Origin: Nissolia schottii
Lineage: Eukaryota; Streptophyta; Magnoliopsida; Fabales; Fabaceae
DNA: 64,000 nucleotides
Assembly (NCBI GenBank): GCA_003254905.1
Contig: QANU01113349.1
Location: 62,001-126,000, forward strand
Direction: 5' to 3'
A model generated the notes under the pieces. The model searched no databases. It was not told the origin of the DNA and was given only the letters and a program-made list of their open reading frames with translations. The position numbers and the translations under genes were made by a program. Below are positions 41,208 to 55,400 of this stretch, piece after piece (position 1 is the first letter of the stretch; each line of letters starts with the position of its first letter).

Positions 41208-41569
41208 TTAATTTGAAAGCCATATTTCGATCCAGACGTTTTCGGGATGCCCTTAATTACCAACGAATGGCAACTGCTTTTCCTTGTGTGGATCCTATTT
41301 CAATGGGAACTTGATGAGTCGATCCGCCTACACGTCTTGTTTCTATTGCTATATCGGGAGTTACTCCACATATTGCTTGATGTAAAATAGATAGTGGATT
41401 TTTTTTCTGTCTTTTGTTGAATCTTTTACATAGCTCGATAAATAATTTGATAAGCCAATGATTTTTTTTCGTGTTTCAGAATACGGTTAACTAACATGTT
41501 AACTAATCGATTACAATAAATTGGATCGGATTTTGCAGTTTTTTCTTCTACAATATCTCGTCGTGACAT
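41208..41569 (-). pseudogene. rps7: Nuclear copy of the plastid rps7 gene (NUPT)
   Basis: The minus strand from ATG at 41569-41567 translates as the plastid 30S ribosomal protein S7: start SRR, then [31 protein letters not shown] and, after a frameshift, [20 protein letters not shown] plus [10 protein letters not shown], ending near NMAFKLS. The true protein is about 155 residues; here a stop follows YRAM, an A-run shifts the frame, a TGGTAA stop interrupts, and the last 35 or so residues are missing. Base composition is plastid-like. Plastid DNA probably extends right of 41570, but neighbouring plastid genes were not recognised, so that boundary is open. Confidence 0.88.
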
Positions 41570-44500
41570 GAGCGTGAAAGGGATAATCTATTTTTTTTAT
41601 AACTTATAAGATAAGGAAAAAAAATCATTTATCTCAATGACACCAAAGAAAAGAGAGGGGTATTAAATGAGTGGAATTTTTATATCGATGAAATCTAATG
41701 AAATAGAGTCACTTTGAGGTTCCCTATGAAATGAGGTATGAAACGGAGCCACTGCGAAGAAGTTCCACGAGTTACAAAGAAAACTTCGAGCTCATATTAG
41801 TCATGGGTTGAGAACGGGAAATTCGATCTCTACTTTCTCAAGTTCAAAAACCAGATCACCTTCATCCTATTCGAACTATCAAATCCAAAATGTTGAGTTC
41901 ACTACCATGGCCATACCGACACGGAACTTTATTGATTTTTTTATGGTTGAGATTTAGAGACCATTTTGGTCCTTAACTCAACCATCCTCGTATGTCTTTT
42001 CCTTGCATAGTGAACACTCCAATTCAACTACTTCTAGTAACATTTCTTAAGTCGAACAGAATTATTGGGTTTTCAACACACTTCTACTCACCAATATAGA
42101 AGAATGTTTTTCCCCTAGTTATTATCCGGAAAGGGAAGTGAGAAAGGAATCAGGACAATGTGTTGAAACTTCAAATGAAGAATAATTGAAGACAAAGAAT
42201 ATAAGAATATCTTATATACGTAAAAAGGGTATCTACGACAAGAAGCAAAGGGACGAAGCAAGAGAGAAAAAAGAATCCAAAGCAGATTTTGTCAGAATGA
42301 CTACACACAGTTGGAGGTAGTAAATTACTTCTGCTTGTATACGCACCATACTTTCATGATCCTTGTATCCGTAAACACTGCTCGTCGTATCTTCTTATTA
42401 TATTTATTCTTGGTTCAATTATTTATAAACCCTCCAATTTATATTTCTTTGCTGCGCTTCCTGGATGATATAGGCCATGATGCCTTAAAATATCATTAAA
42501 ATCAAATATTATGCCACGAATACCAGTCATATGCTTTATGCGATGACCTGCTTTTAGCATTGCGTGGAATATTGGCGTGATCTATATGATCTGAGCGATG
42601 TTTCTCACAGAGTGGTATCGGTGTGAGTTTTAGAATATTTTTTTATTGTGTCTATTACGAGTTAACTGTTATTGTTGTGTACCCCTTAGTGGCGTGATCT
42701 CCGTGGGATATGGTAATTTCCCCAGTCATTTGCAAGGCACATGATTCATCATTACAGATGTAATTAGGTAGTTAAATTAGTTAGAATTCTATGTTACTTG
42801 TAGTCTAAGTTAGTTCAAAGTTAGTTAGAAACTCAGCTGTTGTTTCTCACATACAATAAGAAGCTACCTCTTGTATAAATGCTCTTCATTGAGTCAATAC
42901 CAATCACCGAACCCCACAAGAAAACAGGAGATTAGCGGCGGTTGCTTCCCAACCGCCACTAACACAATGGGAATTGTATTTATCGGTTGTTCACTCTAAT
43001 TATCTTGAGAATTCATTATGCTGCATTGCCCTAAATGCTGGAAACTCAAAATGTTTTGTTTTTTCTGTCATATAGCGATTGTTGCCAAAGTGAACTACTT
43101 CACATCTGTTACTTCGTTGGGAACAAACAAAATTGGCTTTGCTGTTGCTATTCTCAAGTGAGTACGAGTACTTTCTCATGAAGAAACAATTTGCTTATTT
43201 GTAGTCCATTGCCAAGTAGTAGTTATATTCACATTTCGACATTATAAAGTATACCAACTGATTGATCAATTTTTCTTCTAAAGTTTGTTTTGAGGAGTCC
43301 TACTTTGGAAAAGGAAGGCAGAAGAAGCATTGCTATCTGATATAGACCCTTTTGTAATATATGTATTTAGAATAACATTAAGAATATTATACACATAAAC
43401 TTGTCTCTAGCATGGACATTGAGGGATTGGCACAGGGTGATGCCAAACAAAACATGCCATCAGCATGTCTATGGTAGAACAACAAGGGGAACTATGAGGT
43501 GTAATGGATTGGGGGGCTTTGAGTCCTGCTCCACATCCCAAAGATGTCACGGGATCCACTCCAAGGCCTTTTGGCCAGCTATGGAGCTTTGAGAATCAAG
43601 CACGAAATACGCCCTCGCGCACAGGCTGGCAGCAAAAATAGCACAAAAAACGCCCAGCAGGCTGCAGGGCGTCTCTGACTTGCCCCTAATGACCTCTTTG
43701 AGGAAGCAACCTGTTTGGCAGCAACCTTACACATTTTTAGAGCCTTTTCCATTAGCCTAGGGGAGGGGACAAAAAGGGGTTTGTGTTTGTTACTAAGATT
43801 TAGTGAAAGAGAATGCTTTGGGGAAGAGATGAGAGGGACTTGAGATGCTTGGGGCTGCCAAGCTCAAGAAACCAAGCTGCCAGGACTTTGACCTGCAGCA
43901 TGAAAGTGACGCCTGCAGCAAGGCCCAAGAAGGAACAAGGGAATCCAAGAAAAAGAGGGAAAGGAAGAGAAAGGAAAAATGAGATAAAAAGAGAAAGGGG
44001 GGTCTGGAGAAGGAGAGCTGGCTGAACAACAAGGATAAGAAAAACAGAACAAAAAAGAACAACAACAACACAAGAGAAAGGAGAACGAACAGAACAGCAG
44101 AAAACCAAGGGGGAATAACCAAAAGAGAGAACAAGAGCAGCAACACAACAGCAGGAAAAACAGAGAGAAAAACCAGAACAAAATAGAGAGGAAGAACTAG
44201 AGAGAAAGACATCACCAGCAGCCATAGCCATGGCTTCCAGAAAACACGCCCTCCCTGGTGCTTGAGGGTGTGCACAAAAGCTGATTGATTCTCAAGCTCC
44301 ACAAAACCAAATCACCACTACTAAGGCTTGGATTGGGAGGCAGAGTTGTTCACCCTCACCATCCAAACCCTCATATTTCCCCTTTTTCTTCCTCAAATCA
44401 TATTATGTATTTTTCTCCAATCTTCCCCTTCCATTTCCTTTATTCCCAAAATAAGTATACAAACCCAAAATCTCATTCATTTTAAATCATTTTTATGTTT

Positions 44501-44724
44501 TAAACTTGTTTGTTCAAAACGGTTTAAATCACTATCCAATGGACTTCCATACACAATGAGTACTTGTTAGACTAATTAAGTAATCATGCCAAAGAAAATT
44601 ATCCTAATTGTCTAATTATTAAACTAAACCTAGAGGTATGGAGCGGCCTGCTGATGCATTCAAGGAAACTCATAACTTATCAACAAAAACACTTTCTTTG
44701 GTGGTGTAGTATCAAACCTTCAAG
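41570..44724. other. No gene; organelle-like and LTR-like remnants
   Basis: 41570-42300 may continue the organellar insertion. 42600-42625 reads CACAGAGTGGTATCGGTGTG, an LTR-end plus primer-binding-site arrangement as in copia elements. 42760-42930 (TTAGTTAGAAACTCAGCTGT, then TGTATAAATGCTC) looks like a copia LTR promoter region. 43560-44320 contains CGCCCTCGCG/CAGGCTGGCAG words, a long A/G-rich block (43930-44215) and TTTGAGAATCAAGC (43589) inverted as GATTGATTCTCAAGC (44282). All are fragments without clear borders. Confidence 0.4.
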
Positions 44725-44946
44725 TAGGGTTATCAAAAGGGTCAGCACAACCCGGTTAGCCTGCGGGCCTAAACGGGTTTTTATTGTCGATTTTTATATG
44801 TTTGGTCTATCCATTTATGTGGGTAAACAGGTTAATCCGCGAGTTATGACTGTATTAACACTAAATAAGCTTTGTGGACCAAATTTTATACGTTTGGTTT
44901 GTCCATTTAATTGGGTAAATGGGCCGGACTCATTCTGAAAGCCCTA
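44725..44946. mobile_element. hAT-type MITE with perfect 8-bp target duplication
   Basis: The 222-bp element begins TAGGGTTATCAAAAGGGTC and ends with the inverse of TAGGGCTTTCAGAATGAGTC. It is flanked by CCTTCAAG at 44717-44724 and 44947-44954. The TAGGG terminus and 8-bp duplication are diagnostic of hAT elements. A related left terminus, TAGGGTTGTCAAAATGAG, lies alone at 46123. Confidence 0.88.
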
Positions 44947-44954
44947 CCTTCAAG

Positions 44955-45267
44955 TGGTTATGATGTAAAATAGCAAAACACATTGGAATTTATAACATGA
45001 ACATAATAGCTGATAATTGATAACTACAATAATTGAAATAACTGACATGATTATAACATTTAAAATTCATGAACATACACATGCAATATGATGATCTTTA
45101 TGCAATAAAACAATGGTCTCATGATGGTATAATTTCATAAACGTTATAAAAATAAATACAATTTTTGTAAATAAAATAAACACGTTTCTATAAAAGATTT
45201 CAATAAAACAATTTCAAAAATATTTTCTTAAAACAAATCCTTATTTTCTAACAATGGTTTTTCATAA

Positions 45268-45312
<45 letters not shown>

Positions 45313-46380
45313 GTGAAAAATACTAAAATTAAATCATATTTACAAAATATGAACATAAAATAGTGGTCATAATAGACCATGAGCAACAACCCACTCACCT
45401 GAAATTGCTAGAAACTAGCTGTCGTTCCTCTCTAACTTGATAAGAACTCGAACGACAAAACTGATTGACCCAAAACACTGTAACGGCATGACGTTGACAT
45501 CCTATGTGAAAACACTACTTCTCCACAAACACAAATATTAAACTAAAGCGAATAACCCCACTAAAAGTAGAACCTTCAAACTCTTAAGTGAATTAACAAA
45601 TATAAACACTTCGAAAATAATTCTATTTATAAAGGAAGGTCAGGACTCCAACTCTCCAAAACTAGCAATGTAGGACTAAAATTTTACACTAAACTCTTTT
45701 ACCTTTTTTATTTTTATACTAAATCTAAAATAGATTACTAATAAATTTTAAAATAAAATAATAGAAAATATTTCAAATTTTCAAAATCAACCTATTAATT
45801 AGTGAAATATTATTTAATTTTTCAAATAGTCTTATTCAAAATTTAAAAGCATGTTATCTTGTATCTTACTTCATATTTAAAGTTTAAAAGCATATTATTT
45901 TATTTTCTATTTAAATTTTAAAAAGGTCTTGTCTTATTTCCTATTTTATTTAAATTTTAAAATATAAAAATAAAATCTCATGTCATCTAAAATAAAAATA
46001 AATTAAAAAAATCAATTATTACAAGAAGTCAACCTCTTAATTACGAGAGTTTACTTCAATTTACTTTAGTCACTCTATCTTATGTTATTAAATCTATAAG
46101 TGATCGCAATCACAGATAAATAGGGTTGTCAAAATGAGTTCGGCCCGTGAGCTTGACTCATTTACTCGATTAAATGGTCTGTTTCATTATTCTTTAGTTT
46201 AGTGAGACTTGAACACAAGACCTTTGCCATTCACAATAATGCCTTATCAACTAGACTAACATTATTTTTTGTAATATTTTATGCAATCATATTTATTAAT
46301 ATAATTTTACTATTTAATTTTTTAAAAAAAATCTTAATCTAAAGAATCTCTAAGATTCTCCCACACTCATTCTCTAATCG
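44955..46380. repeat. LTR-like antisense remnant and AT-rich spacer
   Basis: 44985-45600 resembles 1-720 of this window (see there). It includes (AT)n at about 45272-45309 and CAACCCACTCACCTGAAATTG. 46123-46270 holds a hAT-like terminus and another weak tRNA-like B-box (GACTTGAACACAAGACC). No gene. Confidence 0.4.
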
Positions 46381-46472
46381 CATTGCTGTGAATGGTCTTG
46401 GGTTCGAGTTTTCCCTAATTCCTCACTAAATGAAGAGCTTGTTCAGCAATTTCACAAACCGTGAGATACAAA

Positions 46473-49400
46473 ATGATGGACACTTCCCCTTGTGAGAGCG
46501 AGAACCCTTCGCCGGACATATACATACCGGAGGAGTGGTCCGATGCGGCCGATTCTATCACCGCAAACTCGAGTCCTCCGATTGTGGTGATATGCGGCGC
46601 CAAGAATTGCGGGAAGACAACGTTCTCCCGCCACCTCGTCAACGTGCTTTTGCACAACCGCACCGATTACAGCAAGGTCGCTTACCTCGACACTGATGTG
46701 GGCCAGCCTGAGTTCACTCCTCCTGGCTTTCTCTCCCTCACGATTGTTGACAAAGTCACTCCAGGTACGCTAACGCAACGAAGAAGAACAAAATTTCATC
46801 AAGTGTTTGTTATATGTGCTTAGTTGTTCGCATTCAGAATGTAACAAGCATTTTCATTATTATCATTACTGTAATTTTCTATCTCAAAATGTAATATTTT
46901 AGGTGGTGCTAAGGGTAGGCACTATAAGATATTAGGGAATGAATATGTTGTATCTTATTAATCATTCAAACGACTTCGGTACATAGAGATAAGTCTGATA
47001 CAAAAGTCCTAGGGTTTAGAAACAAACTACTATAGACTCACAAGGATGGTGGTTTCTCAACTGCTCTATGGGTAAATACCACATGCTAAGATTGAATGAG
47101 GTGGGTTTGTTGAGCTGAAAGCCCAAATTAATGGCGGACTTGAGATATCTAAGAAGGCATTTGAGATGTTAGAGATGATTCATTATTGGTTTGTGCATGA
47201 ATTCATTGAATTGAGACAATATTTTGATAGCAAAGGAGAGATTCTAGTGAGTCATATTTAGATACTGTGATGCCCCAATAATTTTTTGATAATGAGTGGC
47301 ATCAGTGAGCGTTGAACCATCATGAAGTTGGAGATGTGTAGTGGATGAGAGAGGAGTAGGAGATGGTTTAGCACTTGCCATGTCTAACTTTTGAAGTATA
47401 TCTTGAATAAATTTGTGCTGAGAGAAAAATAGGCCAGATGGTGTAGGTATGATTTCAACTCCAAGAAAACAGTGAAGGGTATCCAAATTCTTTGGAGAAA
47501 ATTTATTGGACCAGTCCTTAACAAATAAAGCAAGGAATTGATTGCTACTGCCAATCAATAGTAAATCATCCATATAAGCAAGAAAATAAACCTCAATGCC
47601 ATCCTCCGAATAGATGAAGGGTCACTTTTGCTTGTGTGAAGCTTATAAGAGTTGGTGGAAGATTTCAAGGCATCATGCCGAGCTCGTGGGGTCTGACGAA
47701 GACCATGATGGCTTTGTGAAGTTTGCAAACATAATCAAGGTGTTCATTGTGTTTGAAACCTAGAGGTTGAGCCATGAATGATATTGACAGCTTGAGGATG
47801 CATTACATGAGAATCCTGAAAATTAGTTCATGGTGTCTGGGTTAGGCCCTTGTCCACCAATCTCACTTTATACCTGGAGATGGATCCATTAGAGTTGCTT
47901 TTTATTCAAAATAGCCATTTGCAGCCAATAACATTCTGAGTTTGAGGTGTAGGCACAAGAGACCATATGCTGGATAGGAGAAGAGCATCTAATTCTTCAG
48001 CCGTTGCCTATCGACAATGACAGTATCTCATGGCTTCTTTCACATTGGATGGTTTAAGGTTTTCAGGCATTGGATGTTTGGTAGCTTAAAAAACATGCTT
48101 GGGGTTGTAAATGTTTTGAGATTTGGTCACCATAGGGTGTCTTTGGGTAGGGTTAGTGGCTCTGTCAAAGGCATGCAAGAATTGTCCTTTGATGAAGTTG
48201 GTGTAGGAACCGGCTGTATAGGTGAAGAGTTGGAGATTGGGATGGTGTGGTGCATCGGTCGAGGCAAATGTCAACTAGAGTTTGGTTGTGAGGGATGTGT
48301 GGAAATAAGGGAAAAGTAACGAAATTGATCATTGAAAAAGGTCACATGACATGAGGTGTATATTTTGTTTGTTGGGTGTTCAAGGCAGTGACAGACATAT
48401 TGAGAGGAAGAGTAACCAACAAATATTCATGGAATGGAACGTAGTTGAAGTTTATGATGTGTATAGGGACGTAGCCAAGGGAAACATAGGCAATCAATGG
48501 TCTGTAAAAGGAGATGGTTGGGAGTGGAATGGTAAAGGATCTCAAATGGGGATTTCATGCATTGAACGGGTGTTGGAATTCAATTGATCAAATATATTGT
48601 TGTTTGAAAGGCAAATGACTAGAGGGAAGGAAATGGAGGGAGGTTGGAATGGTGTAGAGCTCGGTCAGTTTCTACAATGCGGCAGCACTATGTTCATTTG
48701 GTGCATTGTGTTCAACTGTATGTAGTGGTGTTGTGTAATGTGAAATACCAAGTTGAGTTAGATAAGATCATAGTTTTATAAATTCGCCTCTTTTATCATA
48801 ATGAATATAATGACACAATAGCTAAGTTAAAAACTTCTCAATAGTAGACTTGAATTGAGGGGAAATTAAAGAAACATCTGGCTTATTTTTTAATGGGTAC
48901 AACCCAATGTATTTTGAGAAATGATCAACAAAAACTAAATAATAAAGAAAACCATTTAAAGACCTAATTGGAGTAGATCCCTATACCAATGTTGATGAGC
49001 TCAAGAGGTCTGGAACCTGAGATTGTGGAGATAGAGAATGGAAGCTTAGGACTCTTGGAATAGTTATAGGAGACACATGGGGAGGCATAAGTTGACTTTA
49101 TTTGAGGATGAGATGTTAGATGACCAAAGACATGAGTGTATGGATATCCAAAGATTTGATGCCATGGAGGTGAGGCGGAAGAGAGGAGAATGTGTGTAAG
49201 TGATGGTATTAGATGGTAGATGCCATCCTTATGCAGTCCTTTGAGCATAGGCACTTCTATCTTCATATCCTTCATCAAGAAATGATAGAGAAAAATTCAA
49301 TGGAAATAGGGTTAGACTGAAAAATATGAGAAGCTGAAATTAGTTTACAAGAAATAGAGTGAACATGTTAGATATTGGATAGGTGATGGGTGTGCGATGA

Positions 49401-52400
49401 TGCAGAGATTTTGAAATTATTAGTGTGAGAAAGGCCAGTTGTGCCATCACTAACAATTACTTGATCACGACTATGAGATGGTGTTGTGAGATGCAACTGA
49501 TCAAGAGCATTGGTGATATGATGACCAGCTCCAAAGTTCATACTCTAGTTTGTGTTGGCTGATGAAGTTATGACATGAACATGATAAGCATCATGTTAGC
49601 ACATGTCTTAGGGGGATAGCCATGTGTGCTTCAAAATACAAGAATATCCCTTAAGACAGGTGCTAAGCATAGTGCTCATTTTGCCAATGTCATACCCCTA
49701 TGGCTTGCACAGACTGGATTATGGACTTTGGAGCTGGTCATCATATCACCAATGCTCTTGATCAGTTGCATCTCATTACACCATATCATGGAGGTGATAA
49801 GTAATTGTTAATAATTGTGCAACCTTGTTTATCTCTCACACTGGTAATACCAAATCACTATGTCATCATACCCCCTTCACAAATCCAATGTCTTGTTCCT
49901 TCCATCTCTTGTAATACTTTTAGTTTCTCACCTCTGCCAATCGAACTCCATTTCTTTTGAATTTTTCTCTAATAATTTCTTGGTGAAATATTTGGAGTCA
50001 AGAGTGACACTTTTGAGTTTCTCACCTCCTTGCTCCTCCACCTCATCTCAATGGCATCATATCTTAGGACATCCATCGCATTGCATCCTAAAACAGTTGA
50101 CATCCGAATTCCAAATAAAGTCAAGCATGGTTTTCACATGCATTGCGTAGTTGTTCCAAGAGTCTCAAATTTCCATTTTTCACCTCCACAATATTAAGCC
50201 CTGACCTTTTGAACTTATCTATATTGATGGATGGGGCTTTGCTCCAGTTAGTTCTCCAGGGTAACGTTTGGTTCCTATCTTGGGACAAAAAGAATGGAGA
50301 CAATGATACAATAGAGACATCTCTCCTACGTCCATTCTTTTTGTAAGTACATTAACTTAAAAGTCGTCACCTAGACATGTCTTTTGTGTCCCTCTTTGTT
50401 GGAGATACAAAAATTATTTTAAATTTTTCTCAAGATAGGGACAATTTTAAGTTTTATGTCCCCATTCTCCTCTCTAAACATGTTTCTCTCTCCCCAATCT
50501 TTTTGTCTCCTCTGCCTTAGTGTAGGAACCAAACGCTACCTAAATGGTTTTCTTTATTATTTAATTTTGGTTGATCACTTCTCAAAATAGGTTTGGTTGT
50601 ATCCATTGAGAAATAAGTAAGATGTCTCTGCTATTTTCCCTAGATTCAAATCCATTGTTGAAAATATTTTAACATGTCAATTGTGTCCTTATATTCTGAT
50701 AATGGGGGCGAATTTATCAACTCCGTTTATTTCTAACACAACATGGCATCTCTCACTACACTACACCGCCACACATTCTTAAACTCAATTCTTGAACACA
50801 GTGCACAAGCTAAATGACAACATAGACATATAGTTGAAATGATTGAGCTCTTTTACCTCATGTAAACTTGCCTTCCTCATACTAGTCATTTGCATTTCAA
50901 ACAGTTGCATACCTCATAAACCGTCTACTTACACTGATCCTTTAAATGCATTCCCCATTTGAGATCCTCAATCATTTACCTCTCAACTATCATCATTTGC
51001 ACTCTTTTGCTTGCTTATGTTTCCCATAGTTACATCCTTACACACAAAACAAACTTCAAGCACGCTCCAATCCTTGCATCTTTTCAGGTTACTCATCTTC
51101 TCAGCATGCATATCATTTGTCTTGATCCTGCAACAAATAAAATATGCACCTCCCATCATGTGTTCTTATTTATGATCAATTTCCCTACCCCTCACTCACT
51201 ACCACAACCTCATCCAAAAACACACCCCTCTGCCTTCCCACAACCTACTCATCAGGTTTTACCAATTTTTCAATTAGCACATGCCCATTGAGTCCTTGTA
51301 CCTACTACCTCTTCCAAACCATTCGAGGTTAATCCTTGTGATCCTTTGTAGAGCCATTGCCGACTTGAATACGTCACTAGGTAATGTTCTAAACCAATCT
51401 TCTTCATTACCATCTACTTCTTATGATCTTCCCTCAACATCTTCTACCCCGCTCAAGAGATCCTACGCTGACCAGATCTCAAAACAATATCCACAAACCC
51501 AAACATGTTTTTGTAGCTACCAAACACTCCTTACCCGAGAACCTTAAACCACCAAGTGTGCAAGAAACTGAGACATTCTCATTGACGACAAGCAATGGCT
51601 AAGGAATTTGATGCGCTTCTCTAGAGCACATGGTCCCTTGTGCTTGCACCTAAAAATCGTAGTGTTTTTATGTGCCATTGCCTTTTTAGAATATAAAGGA
51701 AGTCAGATGAATCCATCTTAGGTATAAAGTGCGACTAGTAGTCTAGGGCTTCACACAGACTCAGGGTACTAACTTTCACAATACTTTTGCTCCTGTTGTG
51801 TGATCTCTCTGTTAAGATCATTCTTACATTTGGCTTGGGCAATTATTGGTCCATGCATCATCTTGATGTGAATAATGCCTTTCTTCAAGGCACTCTTGAG
51901 GAACAAGTTCTCAGGACTTAAATACTTGGCTTCAAACACAATCAGCTACCTGACTATGCTTGTCAACTTTACTAAGCAATCTATGGTCTCTGGTAGGCTC
52001 CTCGTGTTTGGTACAATGCTTTGAAGTCATTTTCTCACTTCTTTTGGGTTTCACATTAGCAAAAGTGATCCCCTTCAATCTGCATATACTCAAAGGGCAA
52101 TATCAAGTCTTATTTTCTTGCATATGTTGATGATCTCCTGGTCATGTGCAATGACAGTTGGTTCCTCAACTCTTCCATTAAGGCATTGTCCTCTCGCTTT
52201 TCATTGAGAATTTGGGTACTCCACATTATTTTCCTCGGAGTTGGAATTATCTCCACAAAATCCGATCTCTTTTGGTCTCAACACAAGTTCATTTGAGAAA
52301 TTCTTGAGAAGTTTGATACGGTAGGTGCTAAGCCTTCTCCTACTCCTCTCTCGTCCACCACGAGCCTGCAACTGAATGATGGTTCTCCTTCTACAGATGC

Positions 52401-55400
52401 CATGCCACACAGTGCAGAAGGGTTAAAGGTGCTTGCAATGTCTCAATATGACTTGCCCTGACCTCTTATATGCCATCAACAAACTCTCAACCCATGCACA
52501 TGCCCACTGTCACTCATCTTCAGTACCTGACATCCAAATTCCAAATGAACCCTATTTCTTTTACGTGGTTACATAAACTATAGTGTTATTATTAATGTGT
52601 TAATATACTCTTTTTTTTATTATTTTATTTTCCTTGTAATGTTTATAAATGATAAGAACTGGATTCCCCAATGCCTTATTTATCTATACATCTGTTTTTG
52701 CTGTCTAAAAATGGTATTGAATTGTTTTAAACATGATAAGTATCTTGTTCATTCAAATGACTTTGGTACATATCATAAGTCTGTTATGAAGGTCCTAGAG
52801 TTTAGAAGCAAACTACAACAGATTTACAAGGATAAGAATAAGAGCAACAAATTTACAAAGATAAGGATAAGATTTATTGAACTAATTCAAATTCAAACCA
52901 TATTGCCGCATTCGGTACGTTCTCTAAATAAATACTGAAGTGGCATTTGTACCCAAAAGAAAAATTACTGAAGTAGCCTCTCTTTTTTTTTCCCCTCCAA
53001 AAGTTATTCACAAGTTAAAGCAGTTGGCTCATTTGGTTGCACTTTTGCATTCTTGTCATGTCATGACTTTTCGATTATTGAATTTTTCTAGATTCTATTA
53101 TGTACTAAATGGGTGGCTAATGAATCTGCGGGCTTGGCCTGAATTTAACTGAAGCGACACTTCTTCTCAACTTTTATTTTCTTGAAAGAAGTTATTTGTA
53201 ATAAATAGACTCAGAGTAATTTATTTCTTCATTTTTTGACCTATTTTTTAGATTTGACGATCCCATGCATGAAAACACCAGAGAGGTATGAACTGCTATA
53301 TAAACTTCATCTCAATATTTTGGGAACTCAATCTGTCTTATATATTTGGATTTTGTACAGTTGCTTTGGATTTGAAATATCTGACTTGGATCCTGCTTGA
53401 GGAATCTAACATATAGTCAGTAGTCTCATACTCACATGTTTTGGACTTGGACTAAATAATGAAGTTTTAGCTGCATTGTGTTCTTCATATGTTTGCTTGG
53501 TTAAGATGAATGAAGTTTGTTAGGTTTATCTTAAGTATTGGCCAGGTGCACTGCATTCTTTCCTAATTGAGTAGAACTGTTTTAACATCTTGATAATTGA
53601 TTATTAACAAATATGATATGCTATGGTTTTCTCATTTGATCTTGTTCCATACATAACTGTTCTTTTTCATTGTTATGAAGTTTTTAATGGACAGTGAATT
53701 GGATAATATTTATTGTCTGTTTGTTGGATCTATATTTTCAATTATGTAAGTGTCAACCATGTGATGGACTTCCTTGGCTCCCTACCTCTCGTTAATTCTG
53801 TGACAGGTGCCTCTTCTTTGGAGATGTTTCTTCTAAAAGAGATCCATCAACATACTTAAATTTTGTGTTTGCCATATATGATTATTACCGAAAGGAGTAT
53901 TGCACATTTGAGGAGGGAGAAAATTCTCCTAGGACCAAGTTGCCTCTTATTGTGAATACTCCTGGCTGGGTGAAAGGTAAACTCACTTCTTTTTCTGTTA
54001 TTTATCTGATTCTTCTTAATTTTGGATATATGTTATTACTGCACATAAACCATTGCTTTCCTAGAATAATAATGATGAATAATTTCTTAAGATACTTAAT
54101 GGATTCTGCATTTTTCTTGCATTCCAGGCATTGGTTATGATGTGTTAGTGGACATGTTGAAATATATTTGTCCCACACATGTAGTTAAGATAAGCATATC
54201 CACAGAAAATAAGAACTTACCTGCTGGACAGTTTTGGTTTGATGGGGAGCATGATGGAACAGTTGACCTAATTGATATAAATTCAGCTCGTCAAGACTCA
54301 GTCAATAGATCGTAAGCCCAAATCTGATGAGAAAGTTATTGATTGCTGCTGCTAGTCTGGCCTTTATTTATTTATTTTTTGACTTTTTATGCATCAAGTA
54401 TCATAGAATATCCTTATCTGTTTCCCCAGGGTGCTTGTTCGGAAGGATGCACATCTCTTGCGTGATTTACGAATAATGGCTTATTTCAGACAGTGCTTCC
54501 CTGGTGATTCAGATATTTCTACCATCAAAGAACTTGCACATTCCTTGGCCTCTCACTGTCCTTATGAAGTTCCCATTGCAAGCATAAAAATTCAGCATCT
54601 ACATTGTGAGGTTGGATCAAATTTGATTGCTTATCTATTCTGATTCTGATTCACAGCTTGGTGCATTGTGACCTAATGTTCACATGTTGTAGTTTCAGTA
54701 ACAGCCTCTCTAGTCTCAAGATAAGGCTGCTTTCATATAACATTCCCTTAACCTCACAATGGTGGGAGTCTCATGACTATGCCACCCTTTATACATTTTG
54801 ATTTTTATGCATTTGATACATTTCAGTTCCAAAACCACTTTGATTTTAATATGAGTAAGATTATGTCAGTAAGAATTTCTACTGTATTTCTTATGGTCTT
54901 GCTATGCTTATGTAGGTCCCAAGTTCTGAAATATTCTACAGTTTGAATGGTAGTATTGTGGGCTTTGCAGTTGATTCTGAAGGACCTGAAAATTTACCTT
55001 GGTGTCTTGGTCTTGGTAAGTAATTTGACTAACTGCAAAATTCCAAAATATGCCTCAGTTTCCCTAGCTCTGACACGAGGCTGAGGGTTGTTTTTACTGA
55101 AAGCAACTGCAAATTTGAAAATTCAGATTTAAAAAGCAATTTAGATGGCAGTAAAATTGAAAATTAGCTGAGTGAAATCCCCTTATTCTGCATTTTTCCT
55201 GTCTAGAAAACATAATGCCTTTCTTAAACAAAAAGGGACATTTTGGTTTGATGGTAGTTTCAAACTTGATATCAGTTTCAAACTTATAGTGGCAGTGTGC
55301 ACACAAAAATACTGTAAAATGAATATGCATTCATTGGCTAGCTTCGTTATTTCTCGTGTTCTGTTAGATGTAACAAGTTTATCAGCGTCCAGTAACTTTT

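Noticed and set aside
43793-44302. Minus-strand frame of 169 codons with long Leu/Phe/Ser runs
   Set aside because: Opposite an A/G-rich simple block; hydrophobic low complexity, and sister frames are equally open.
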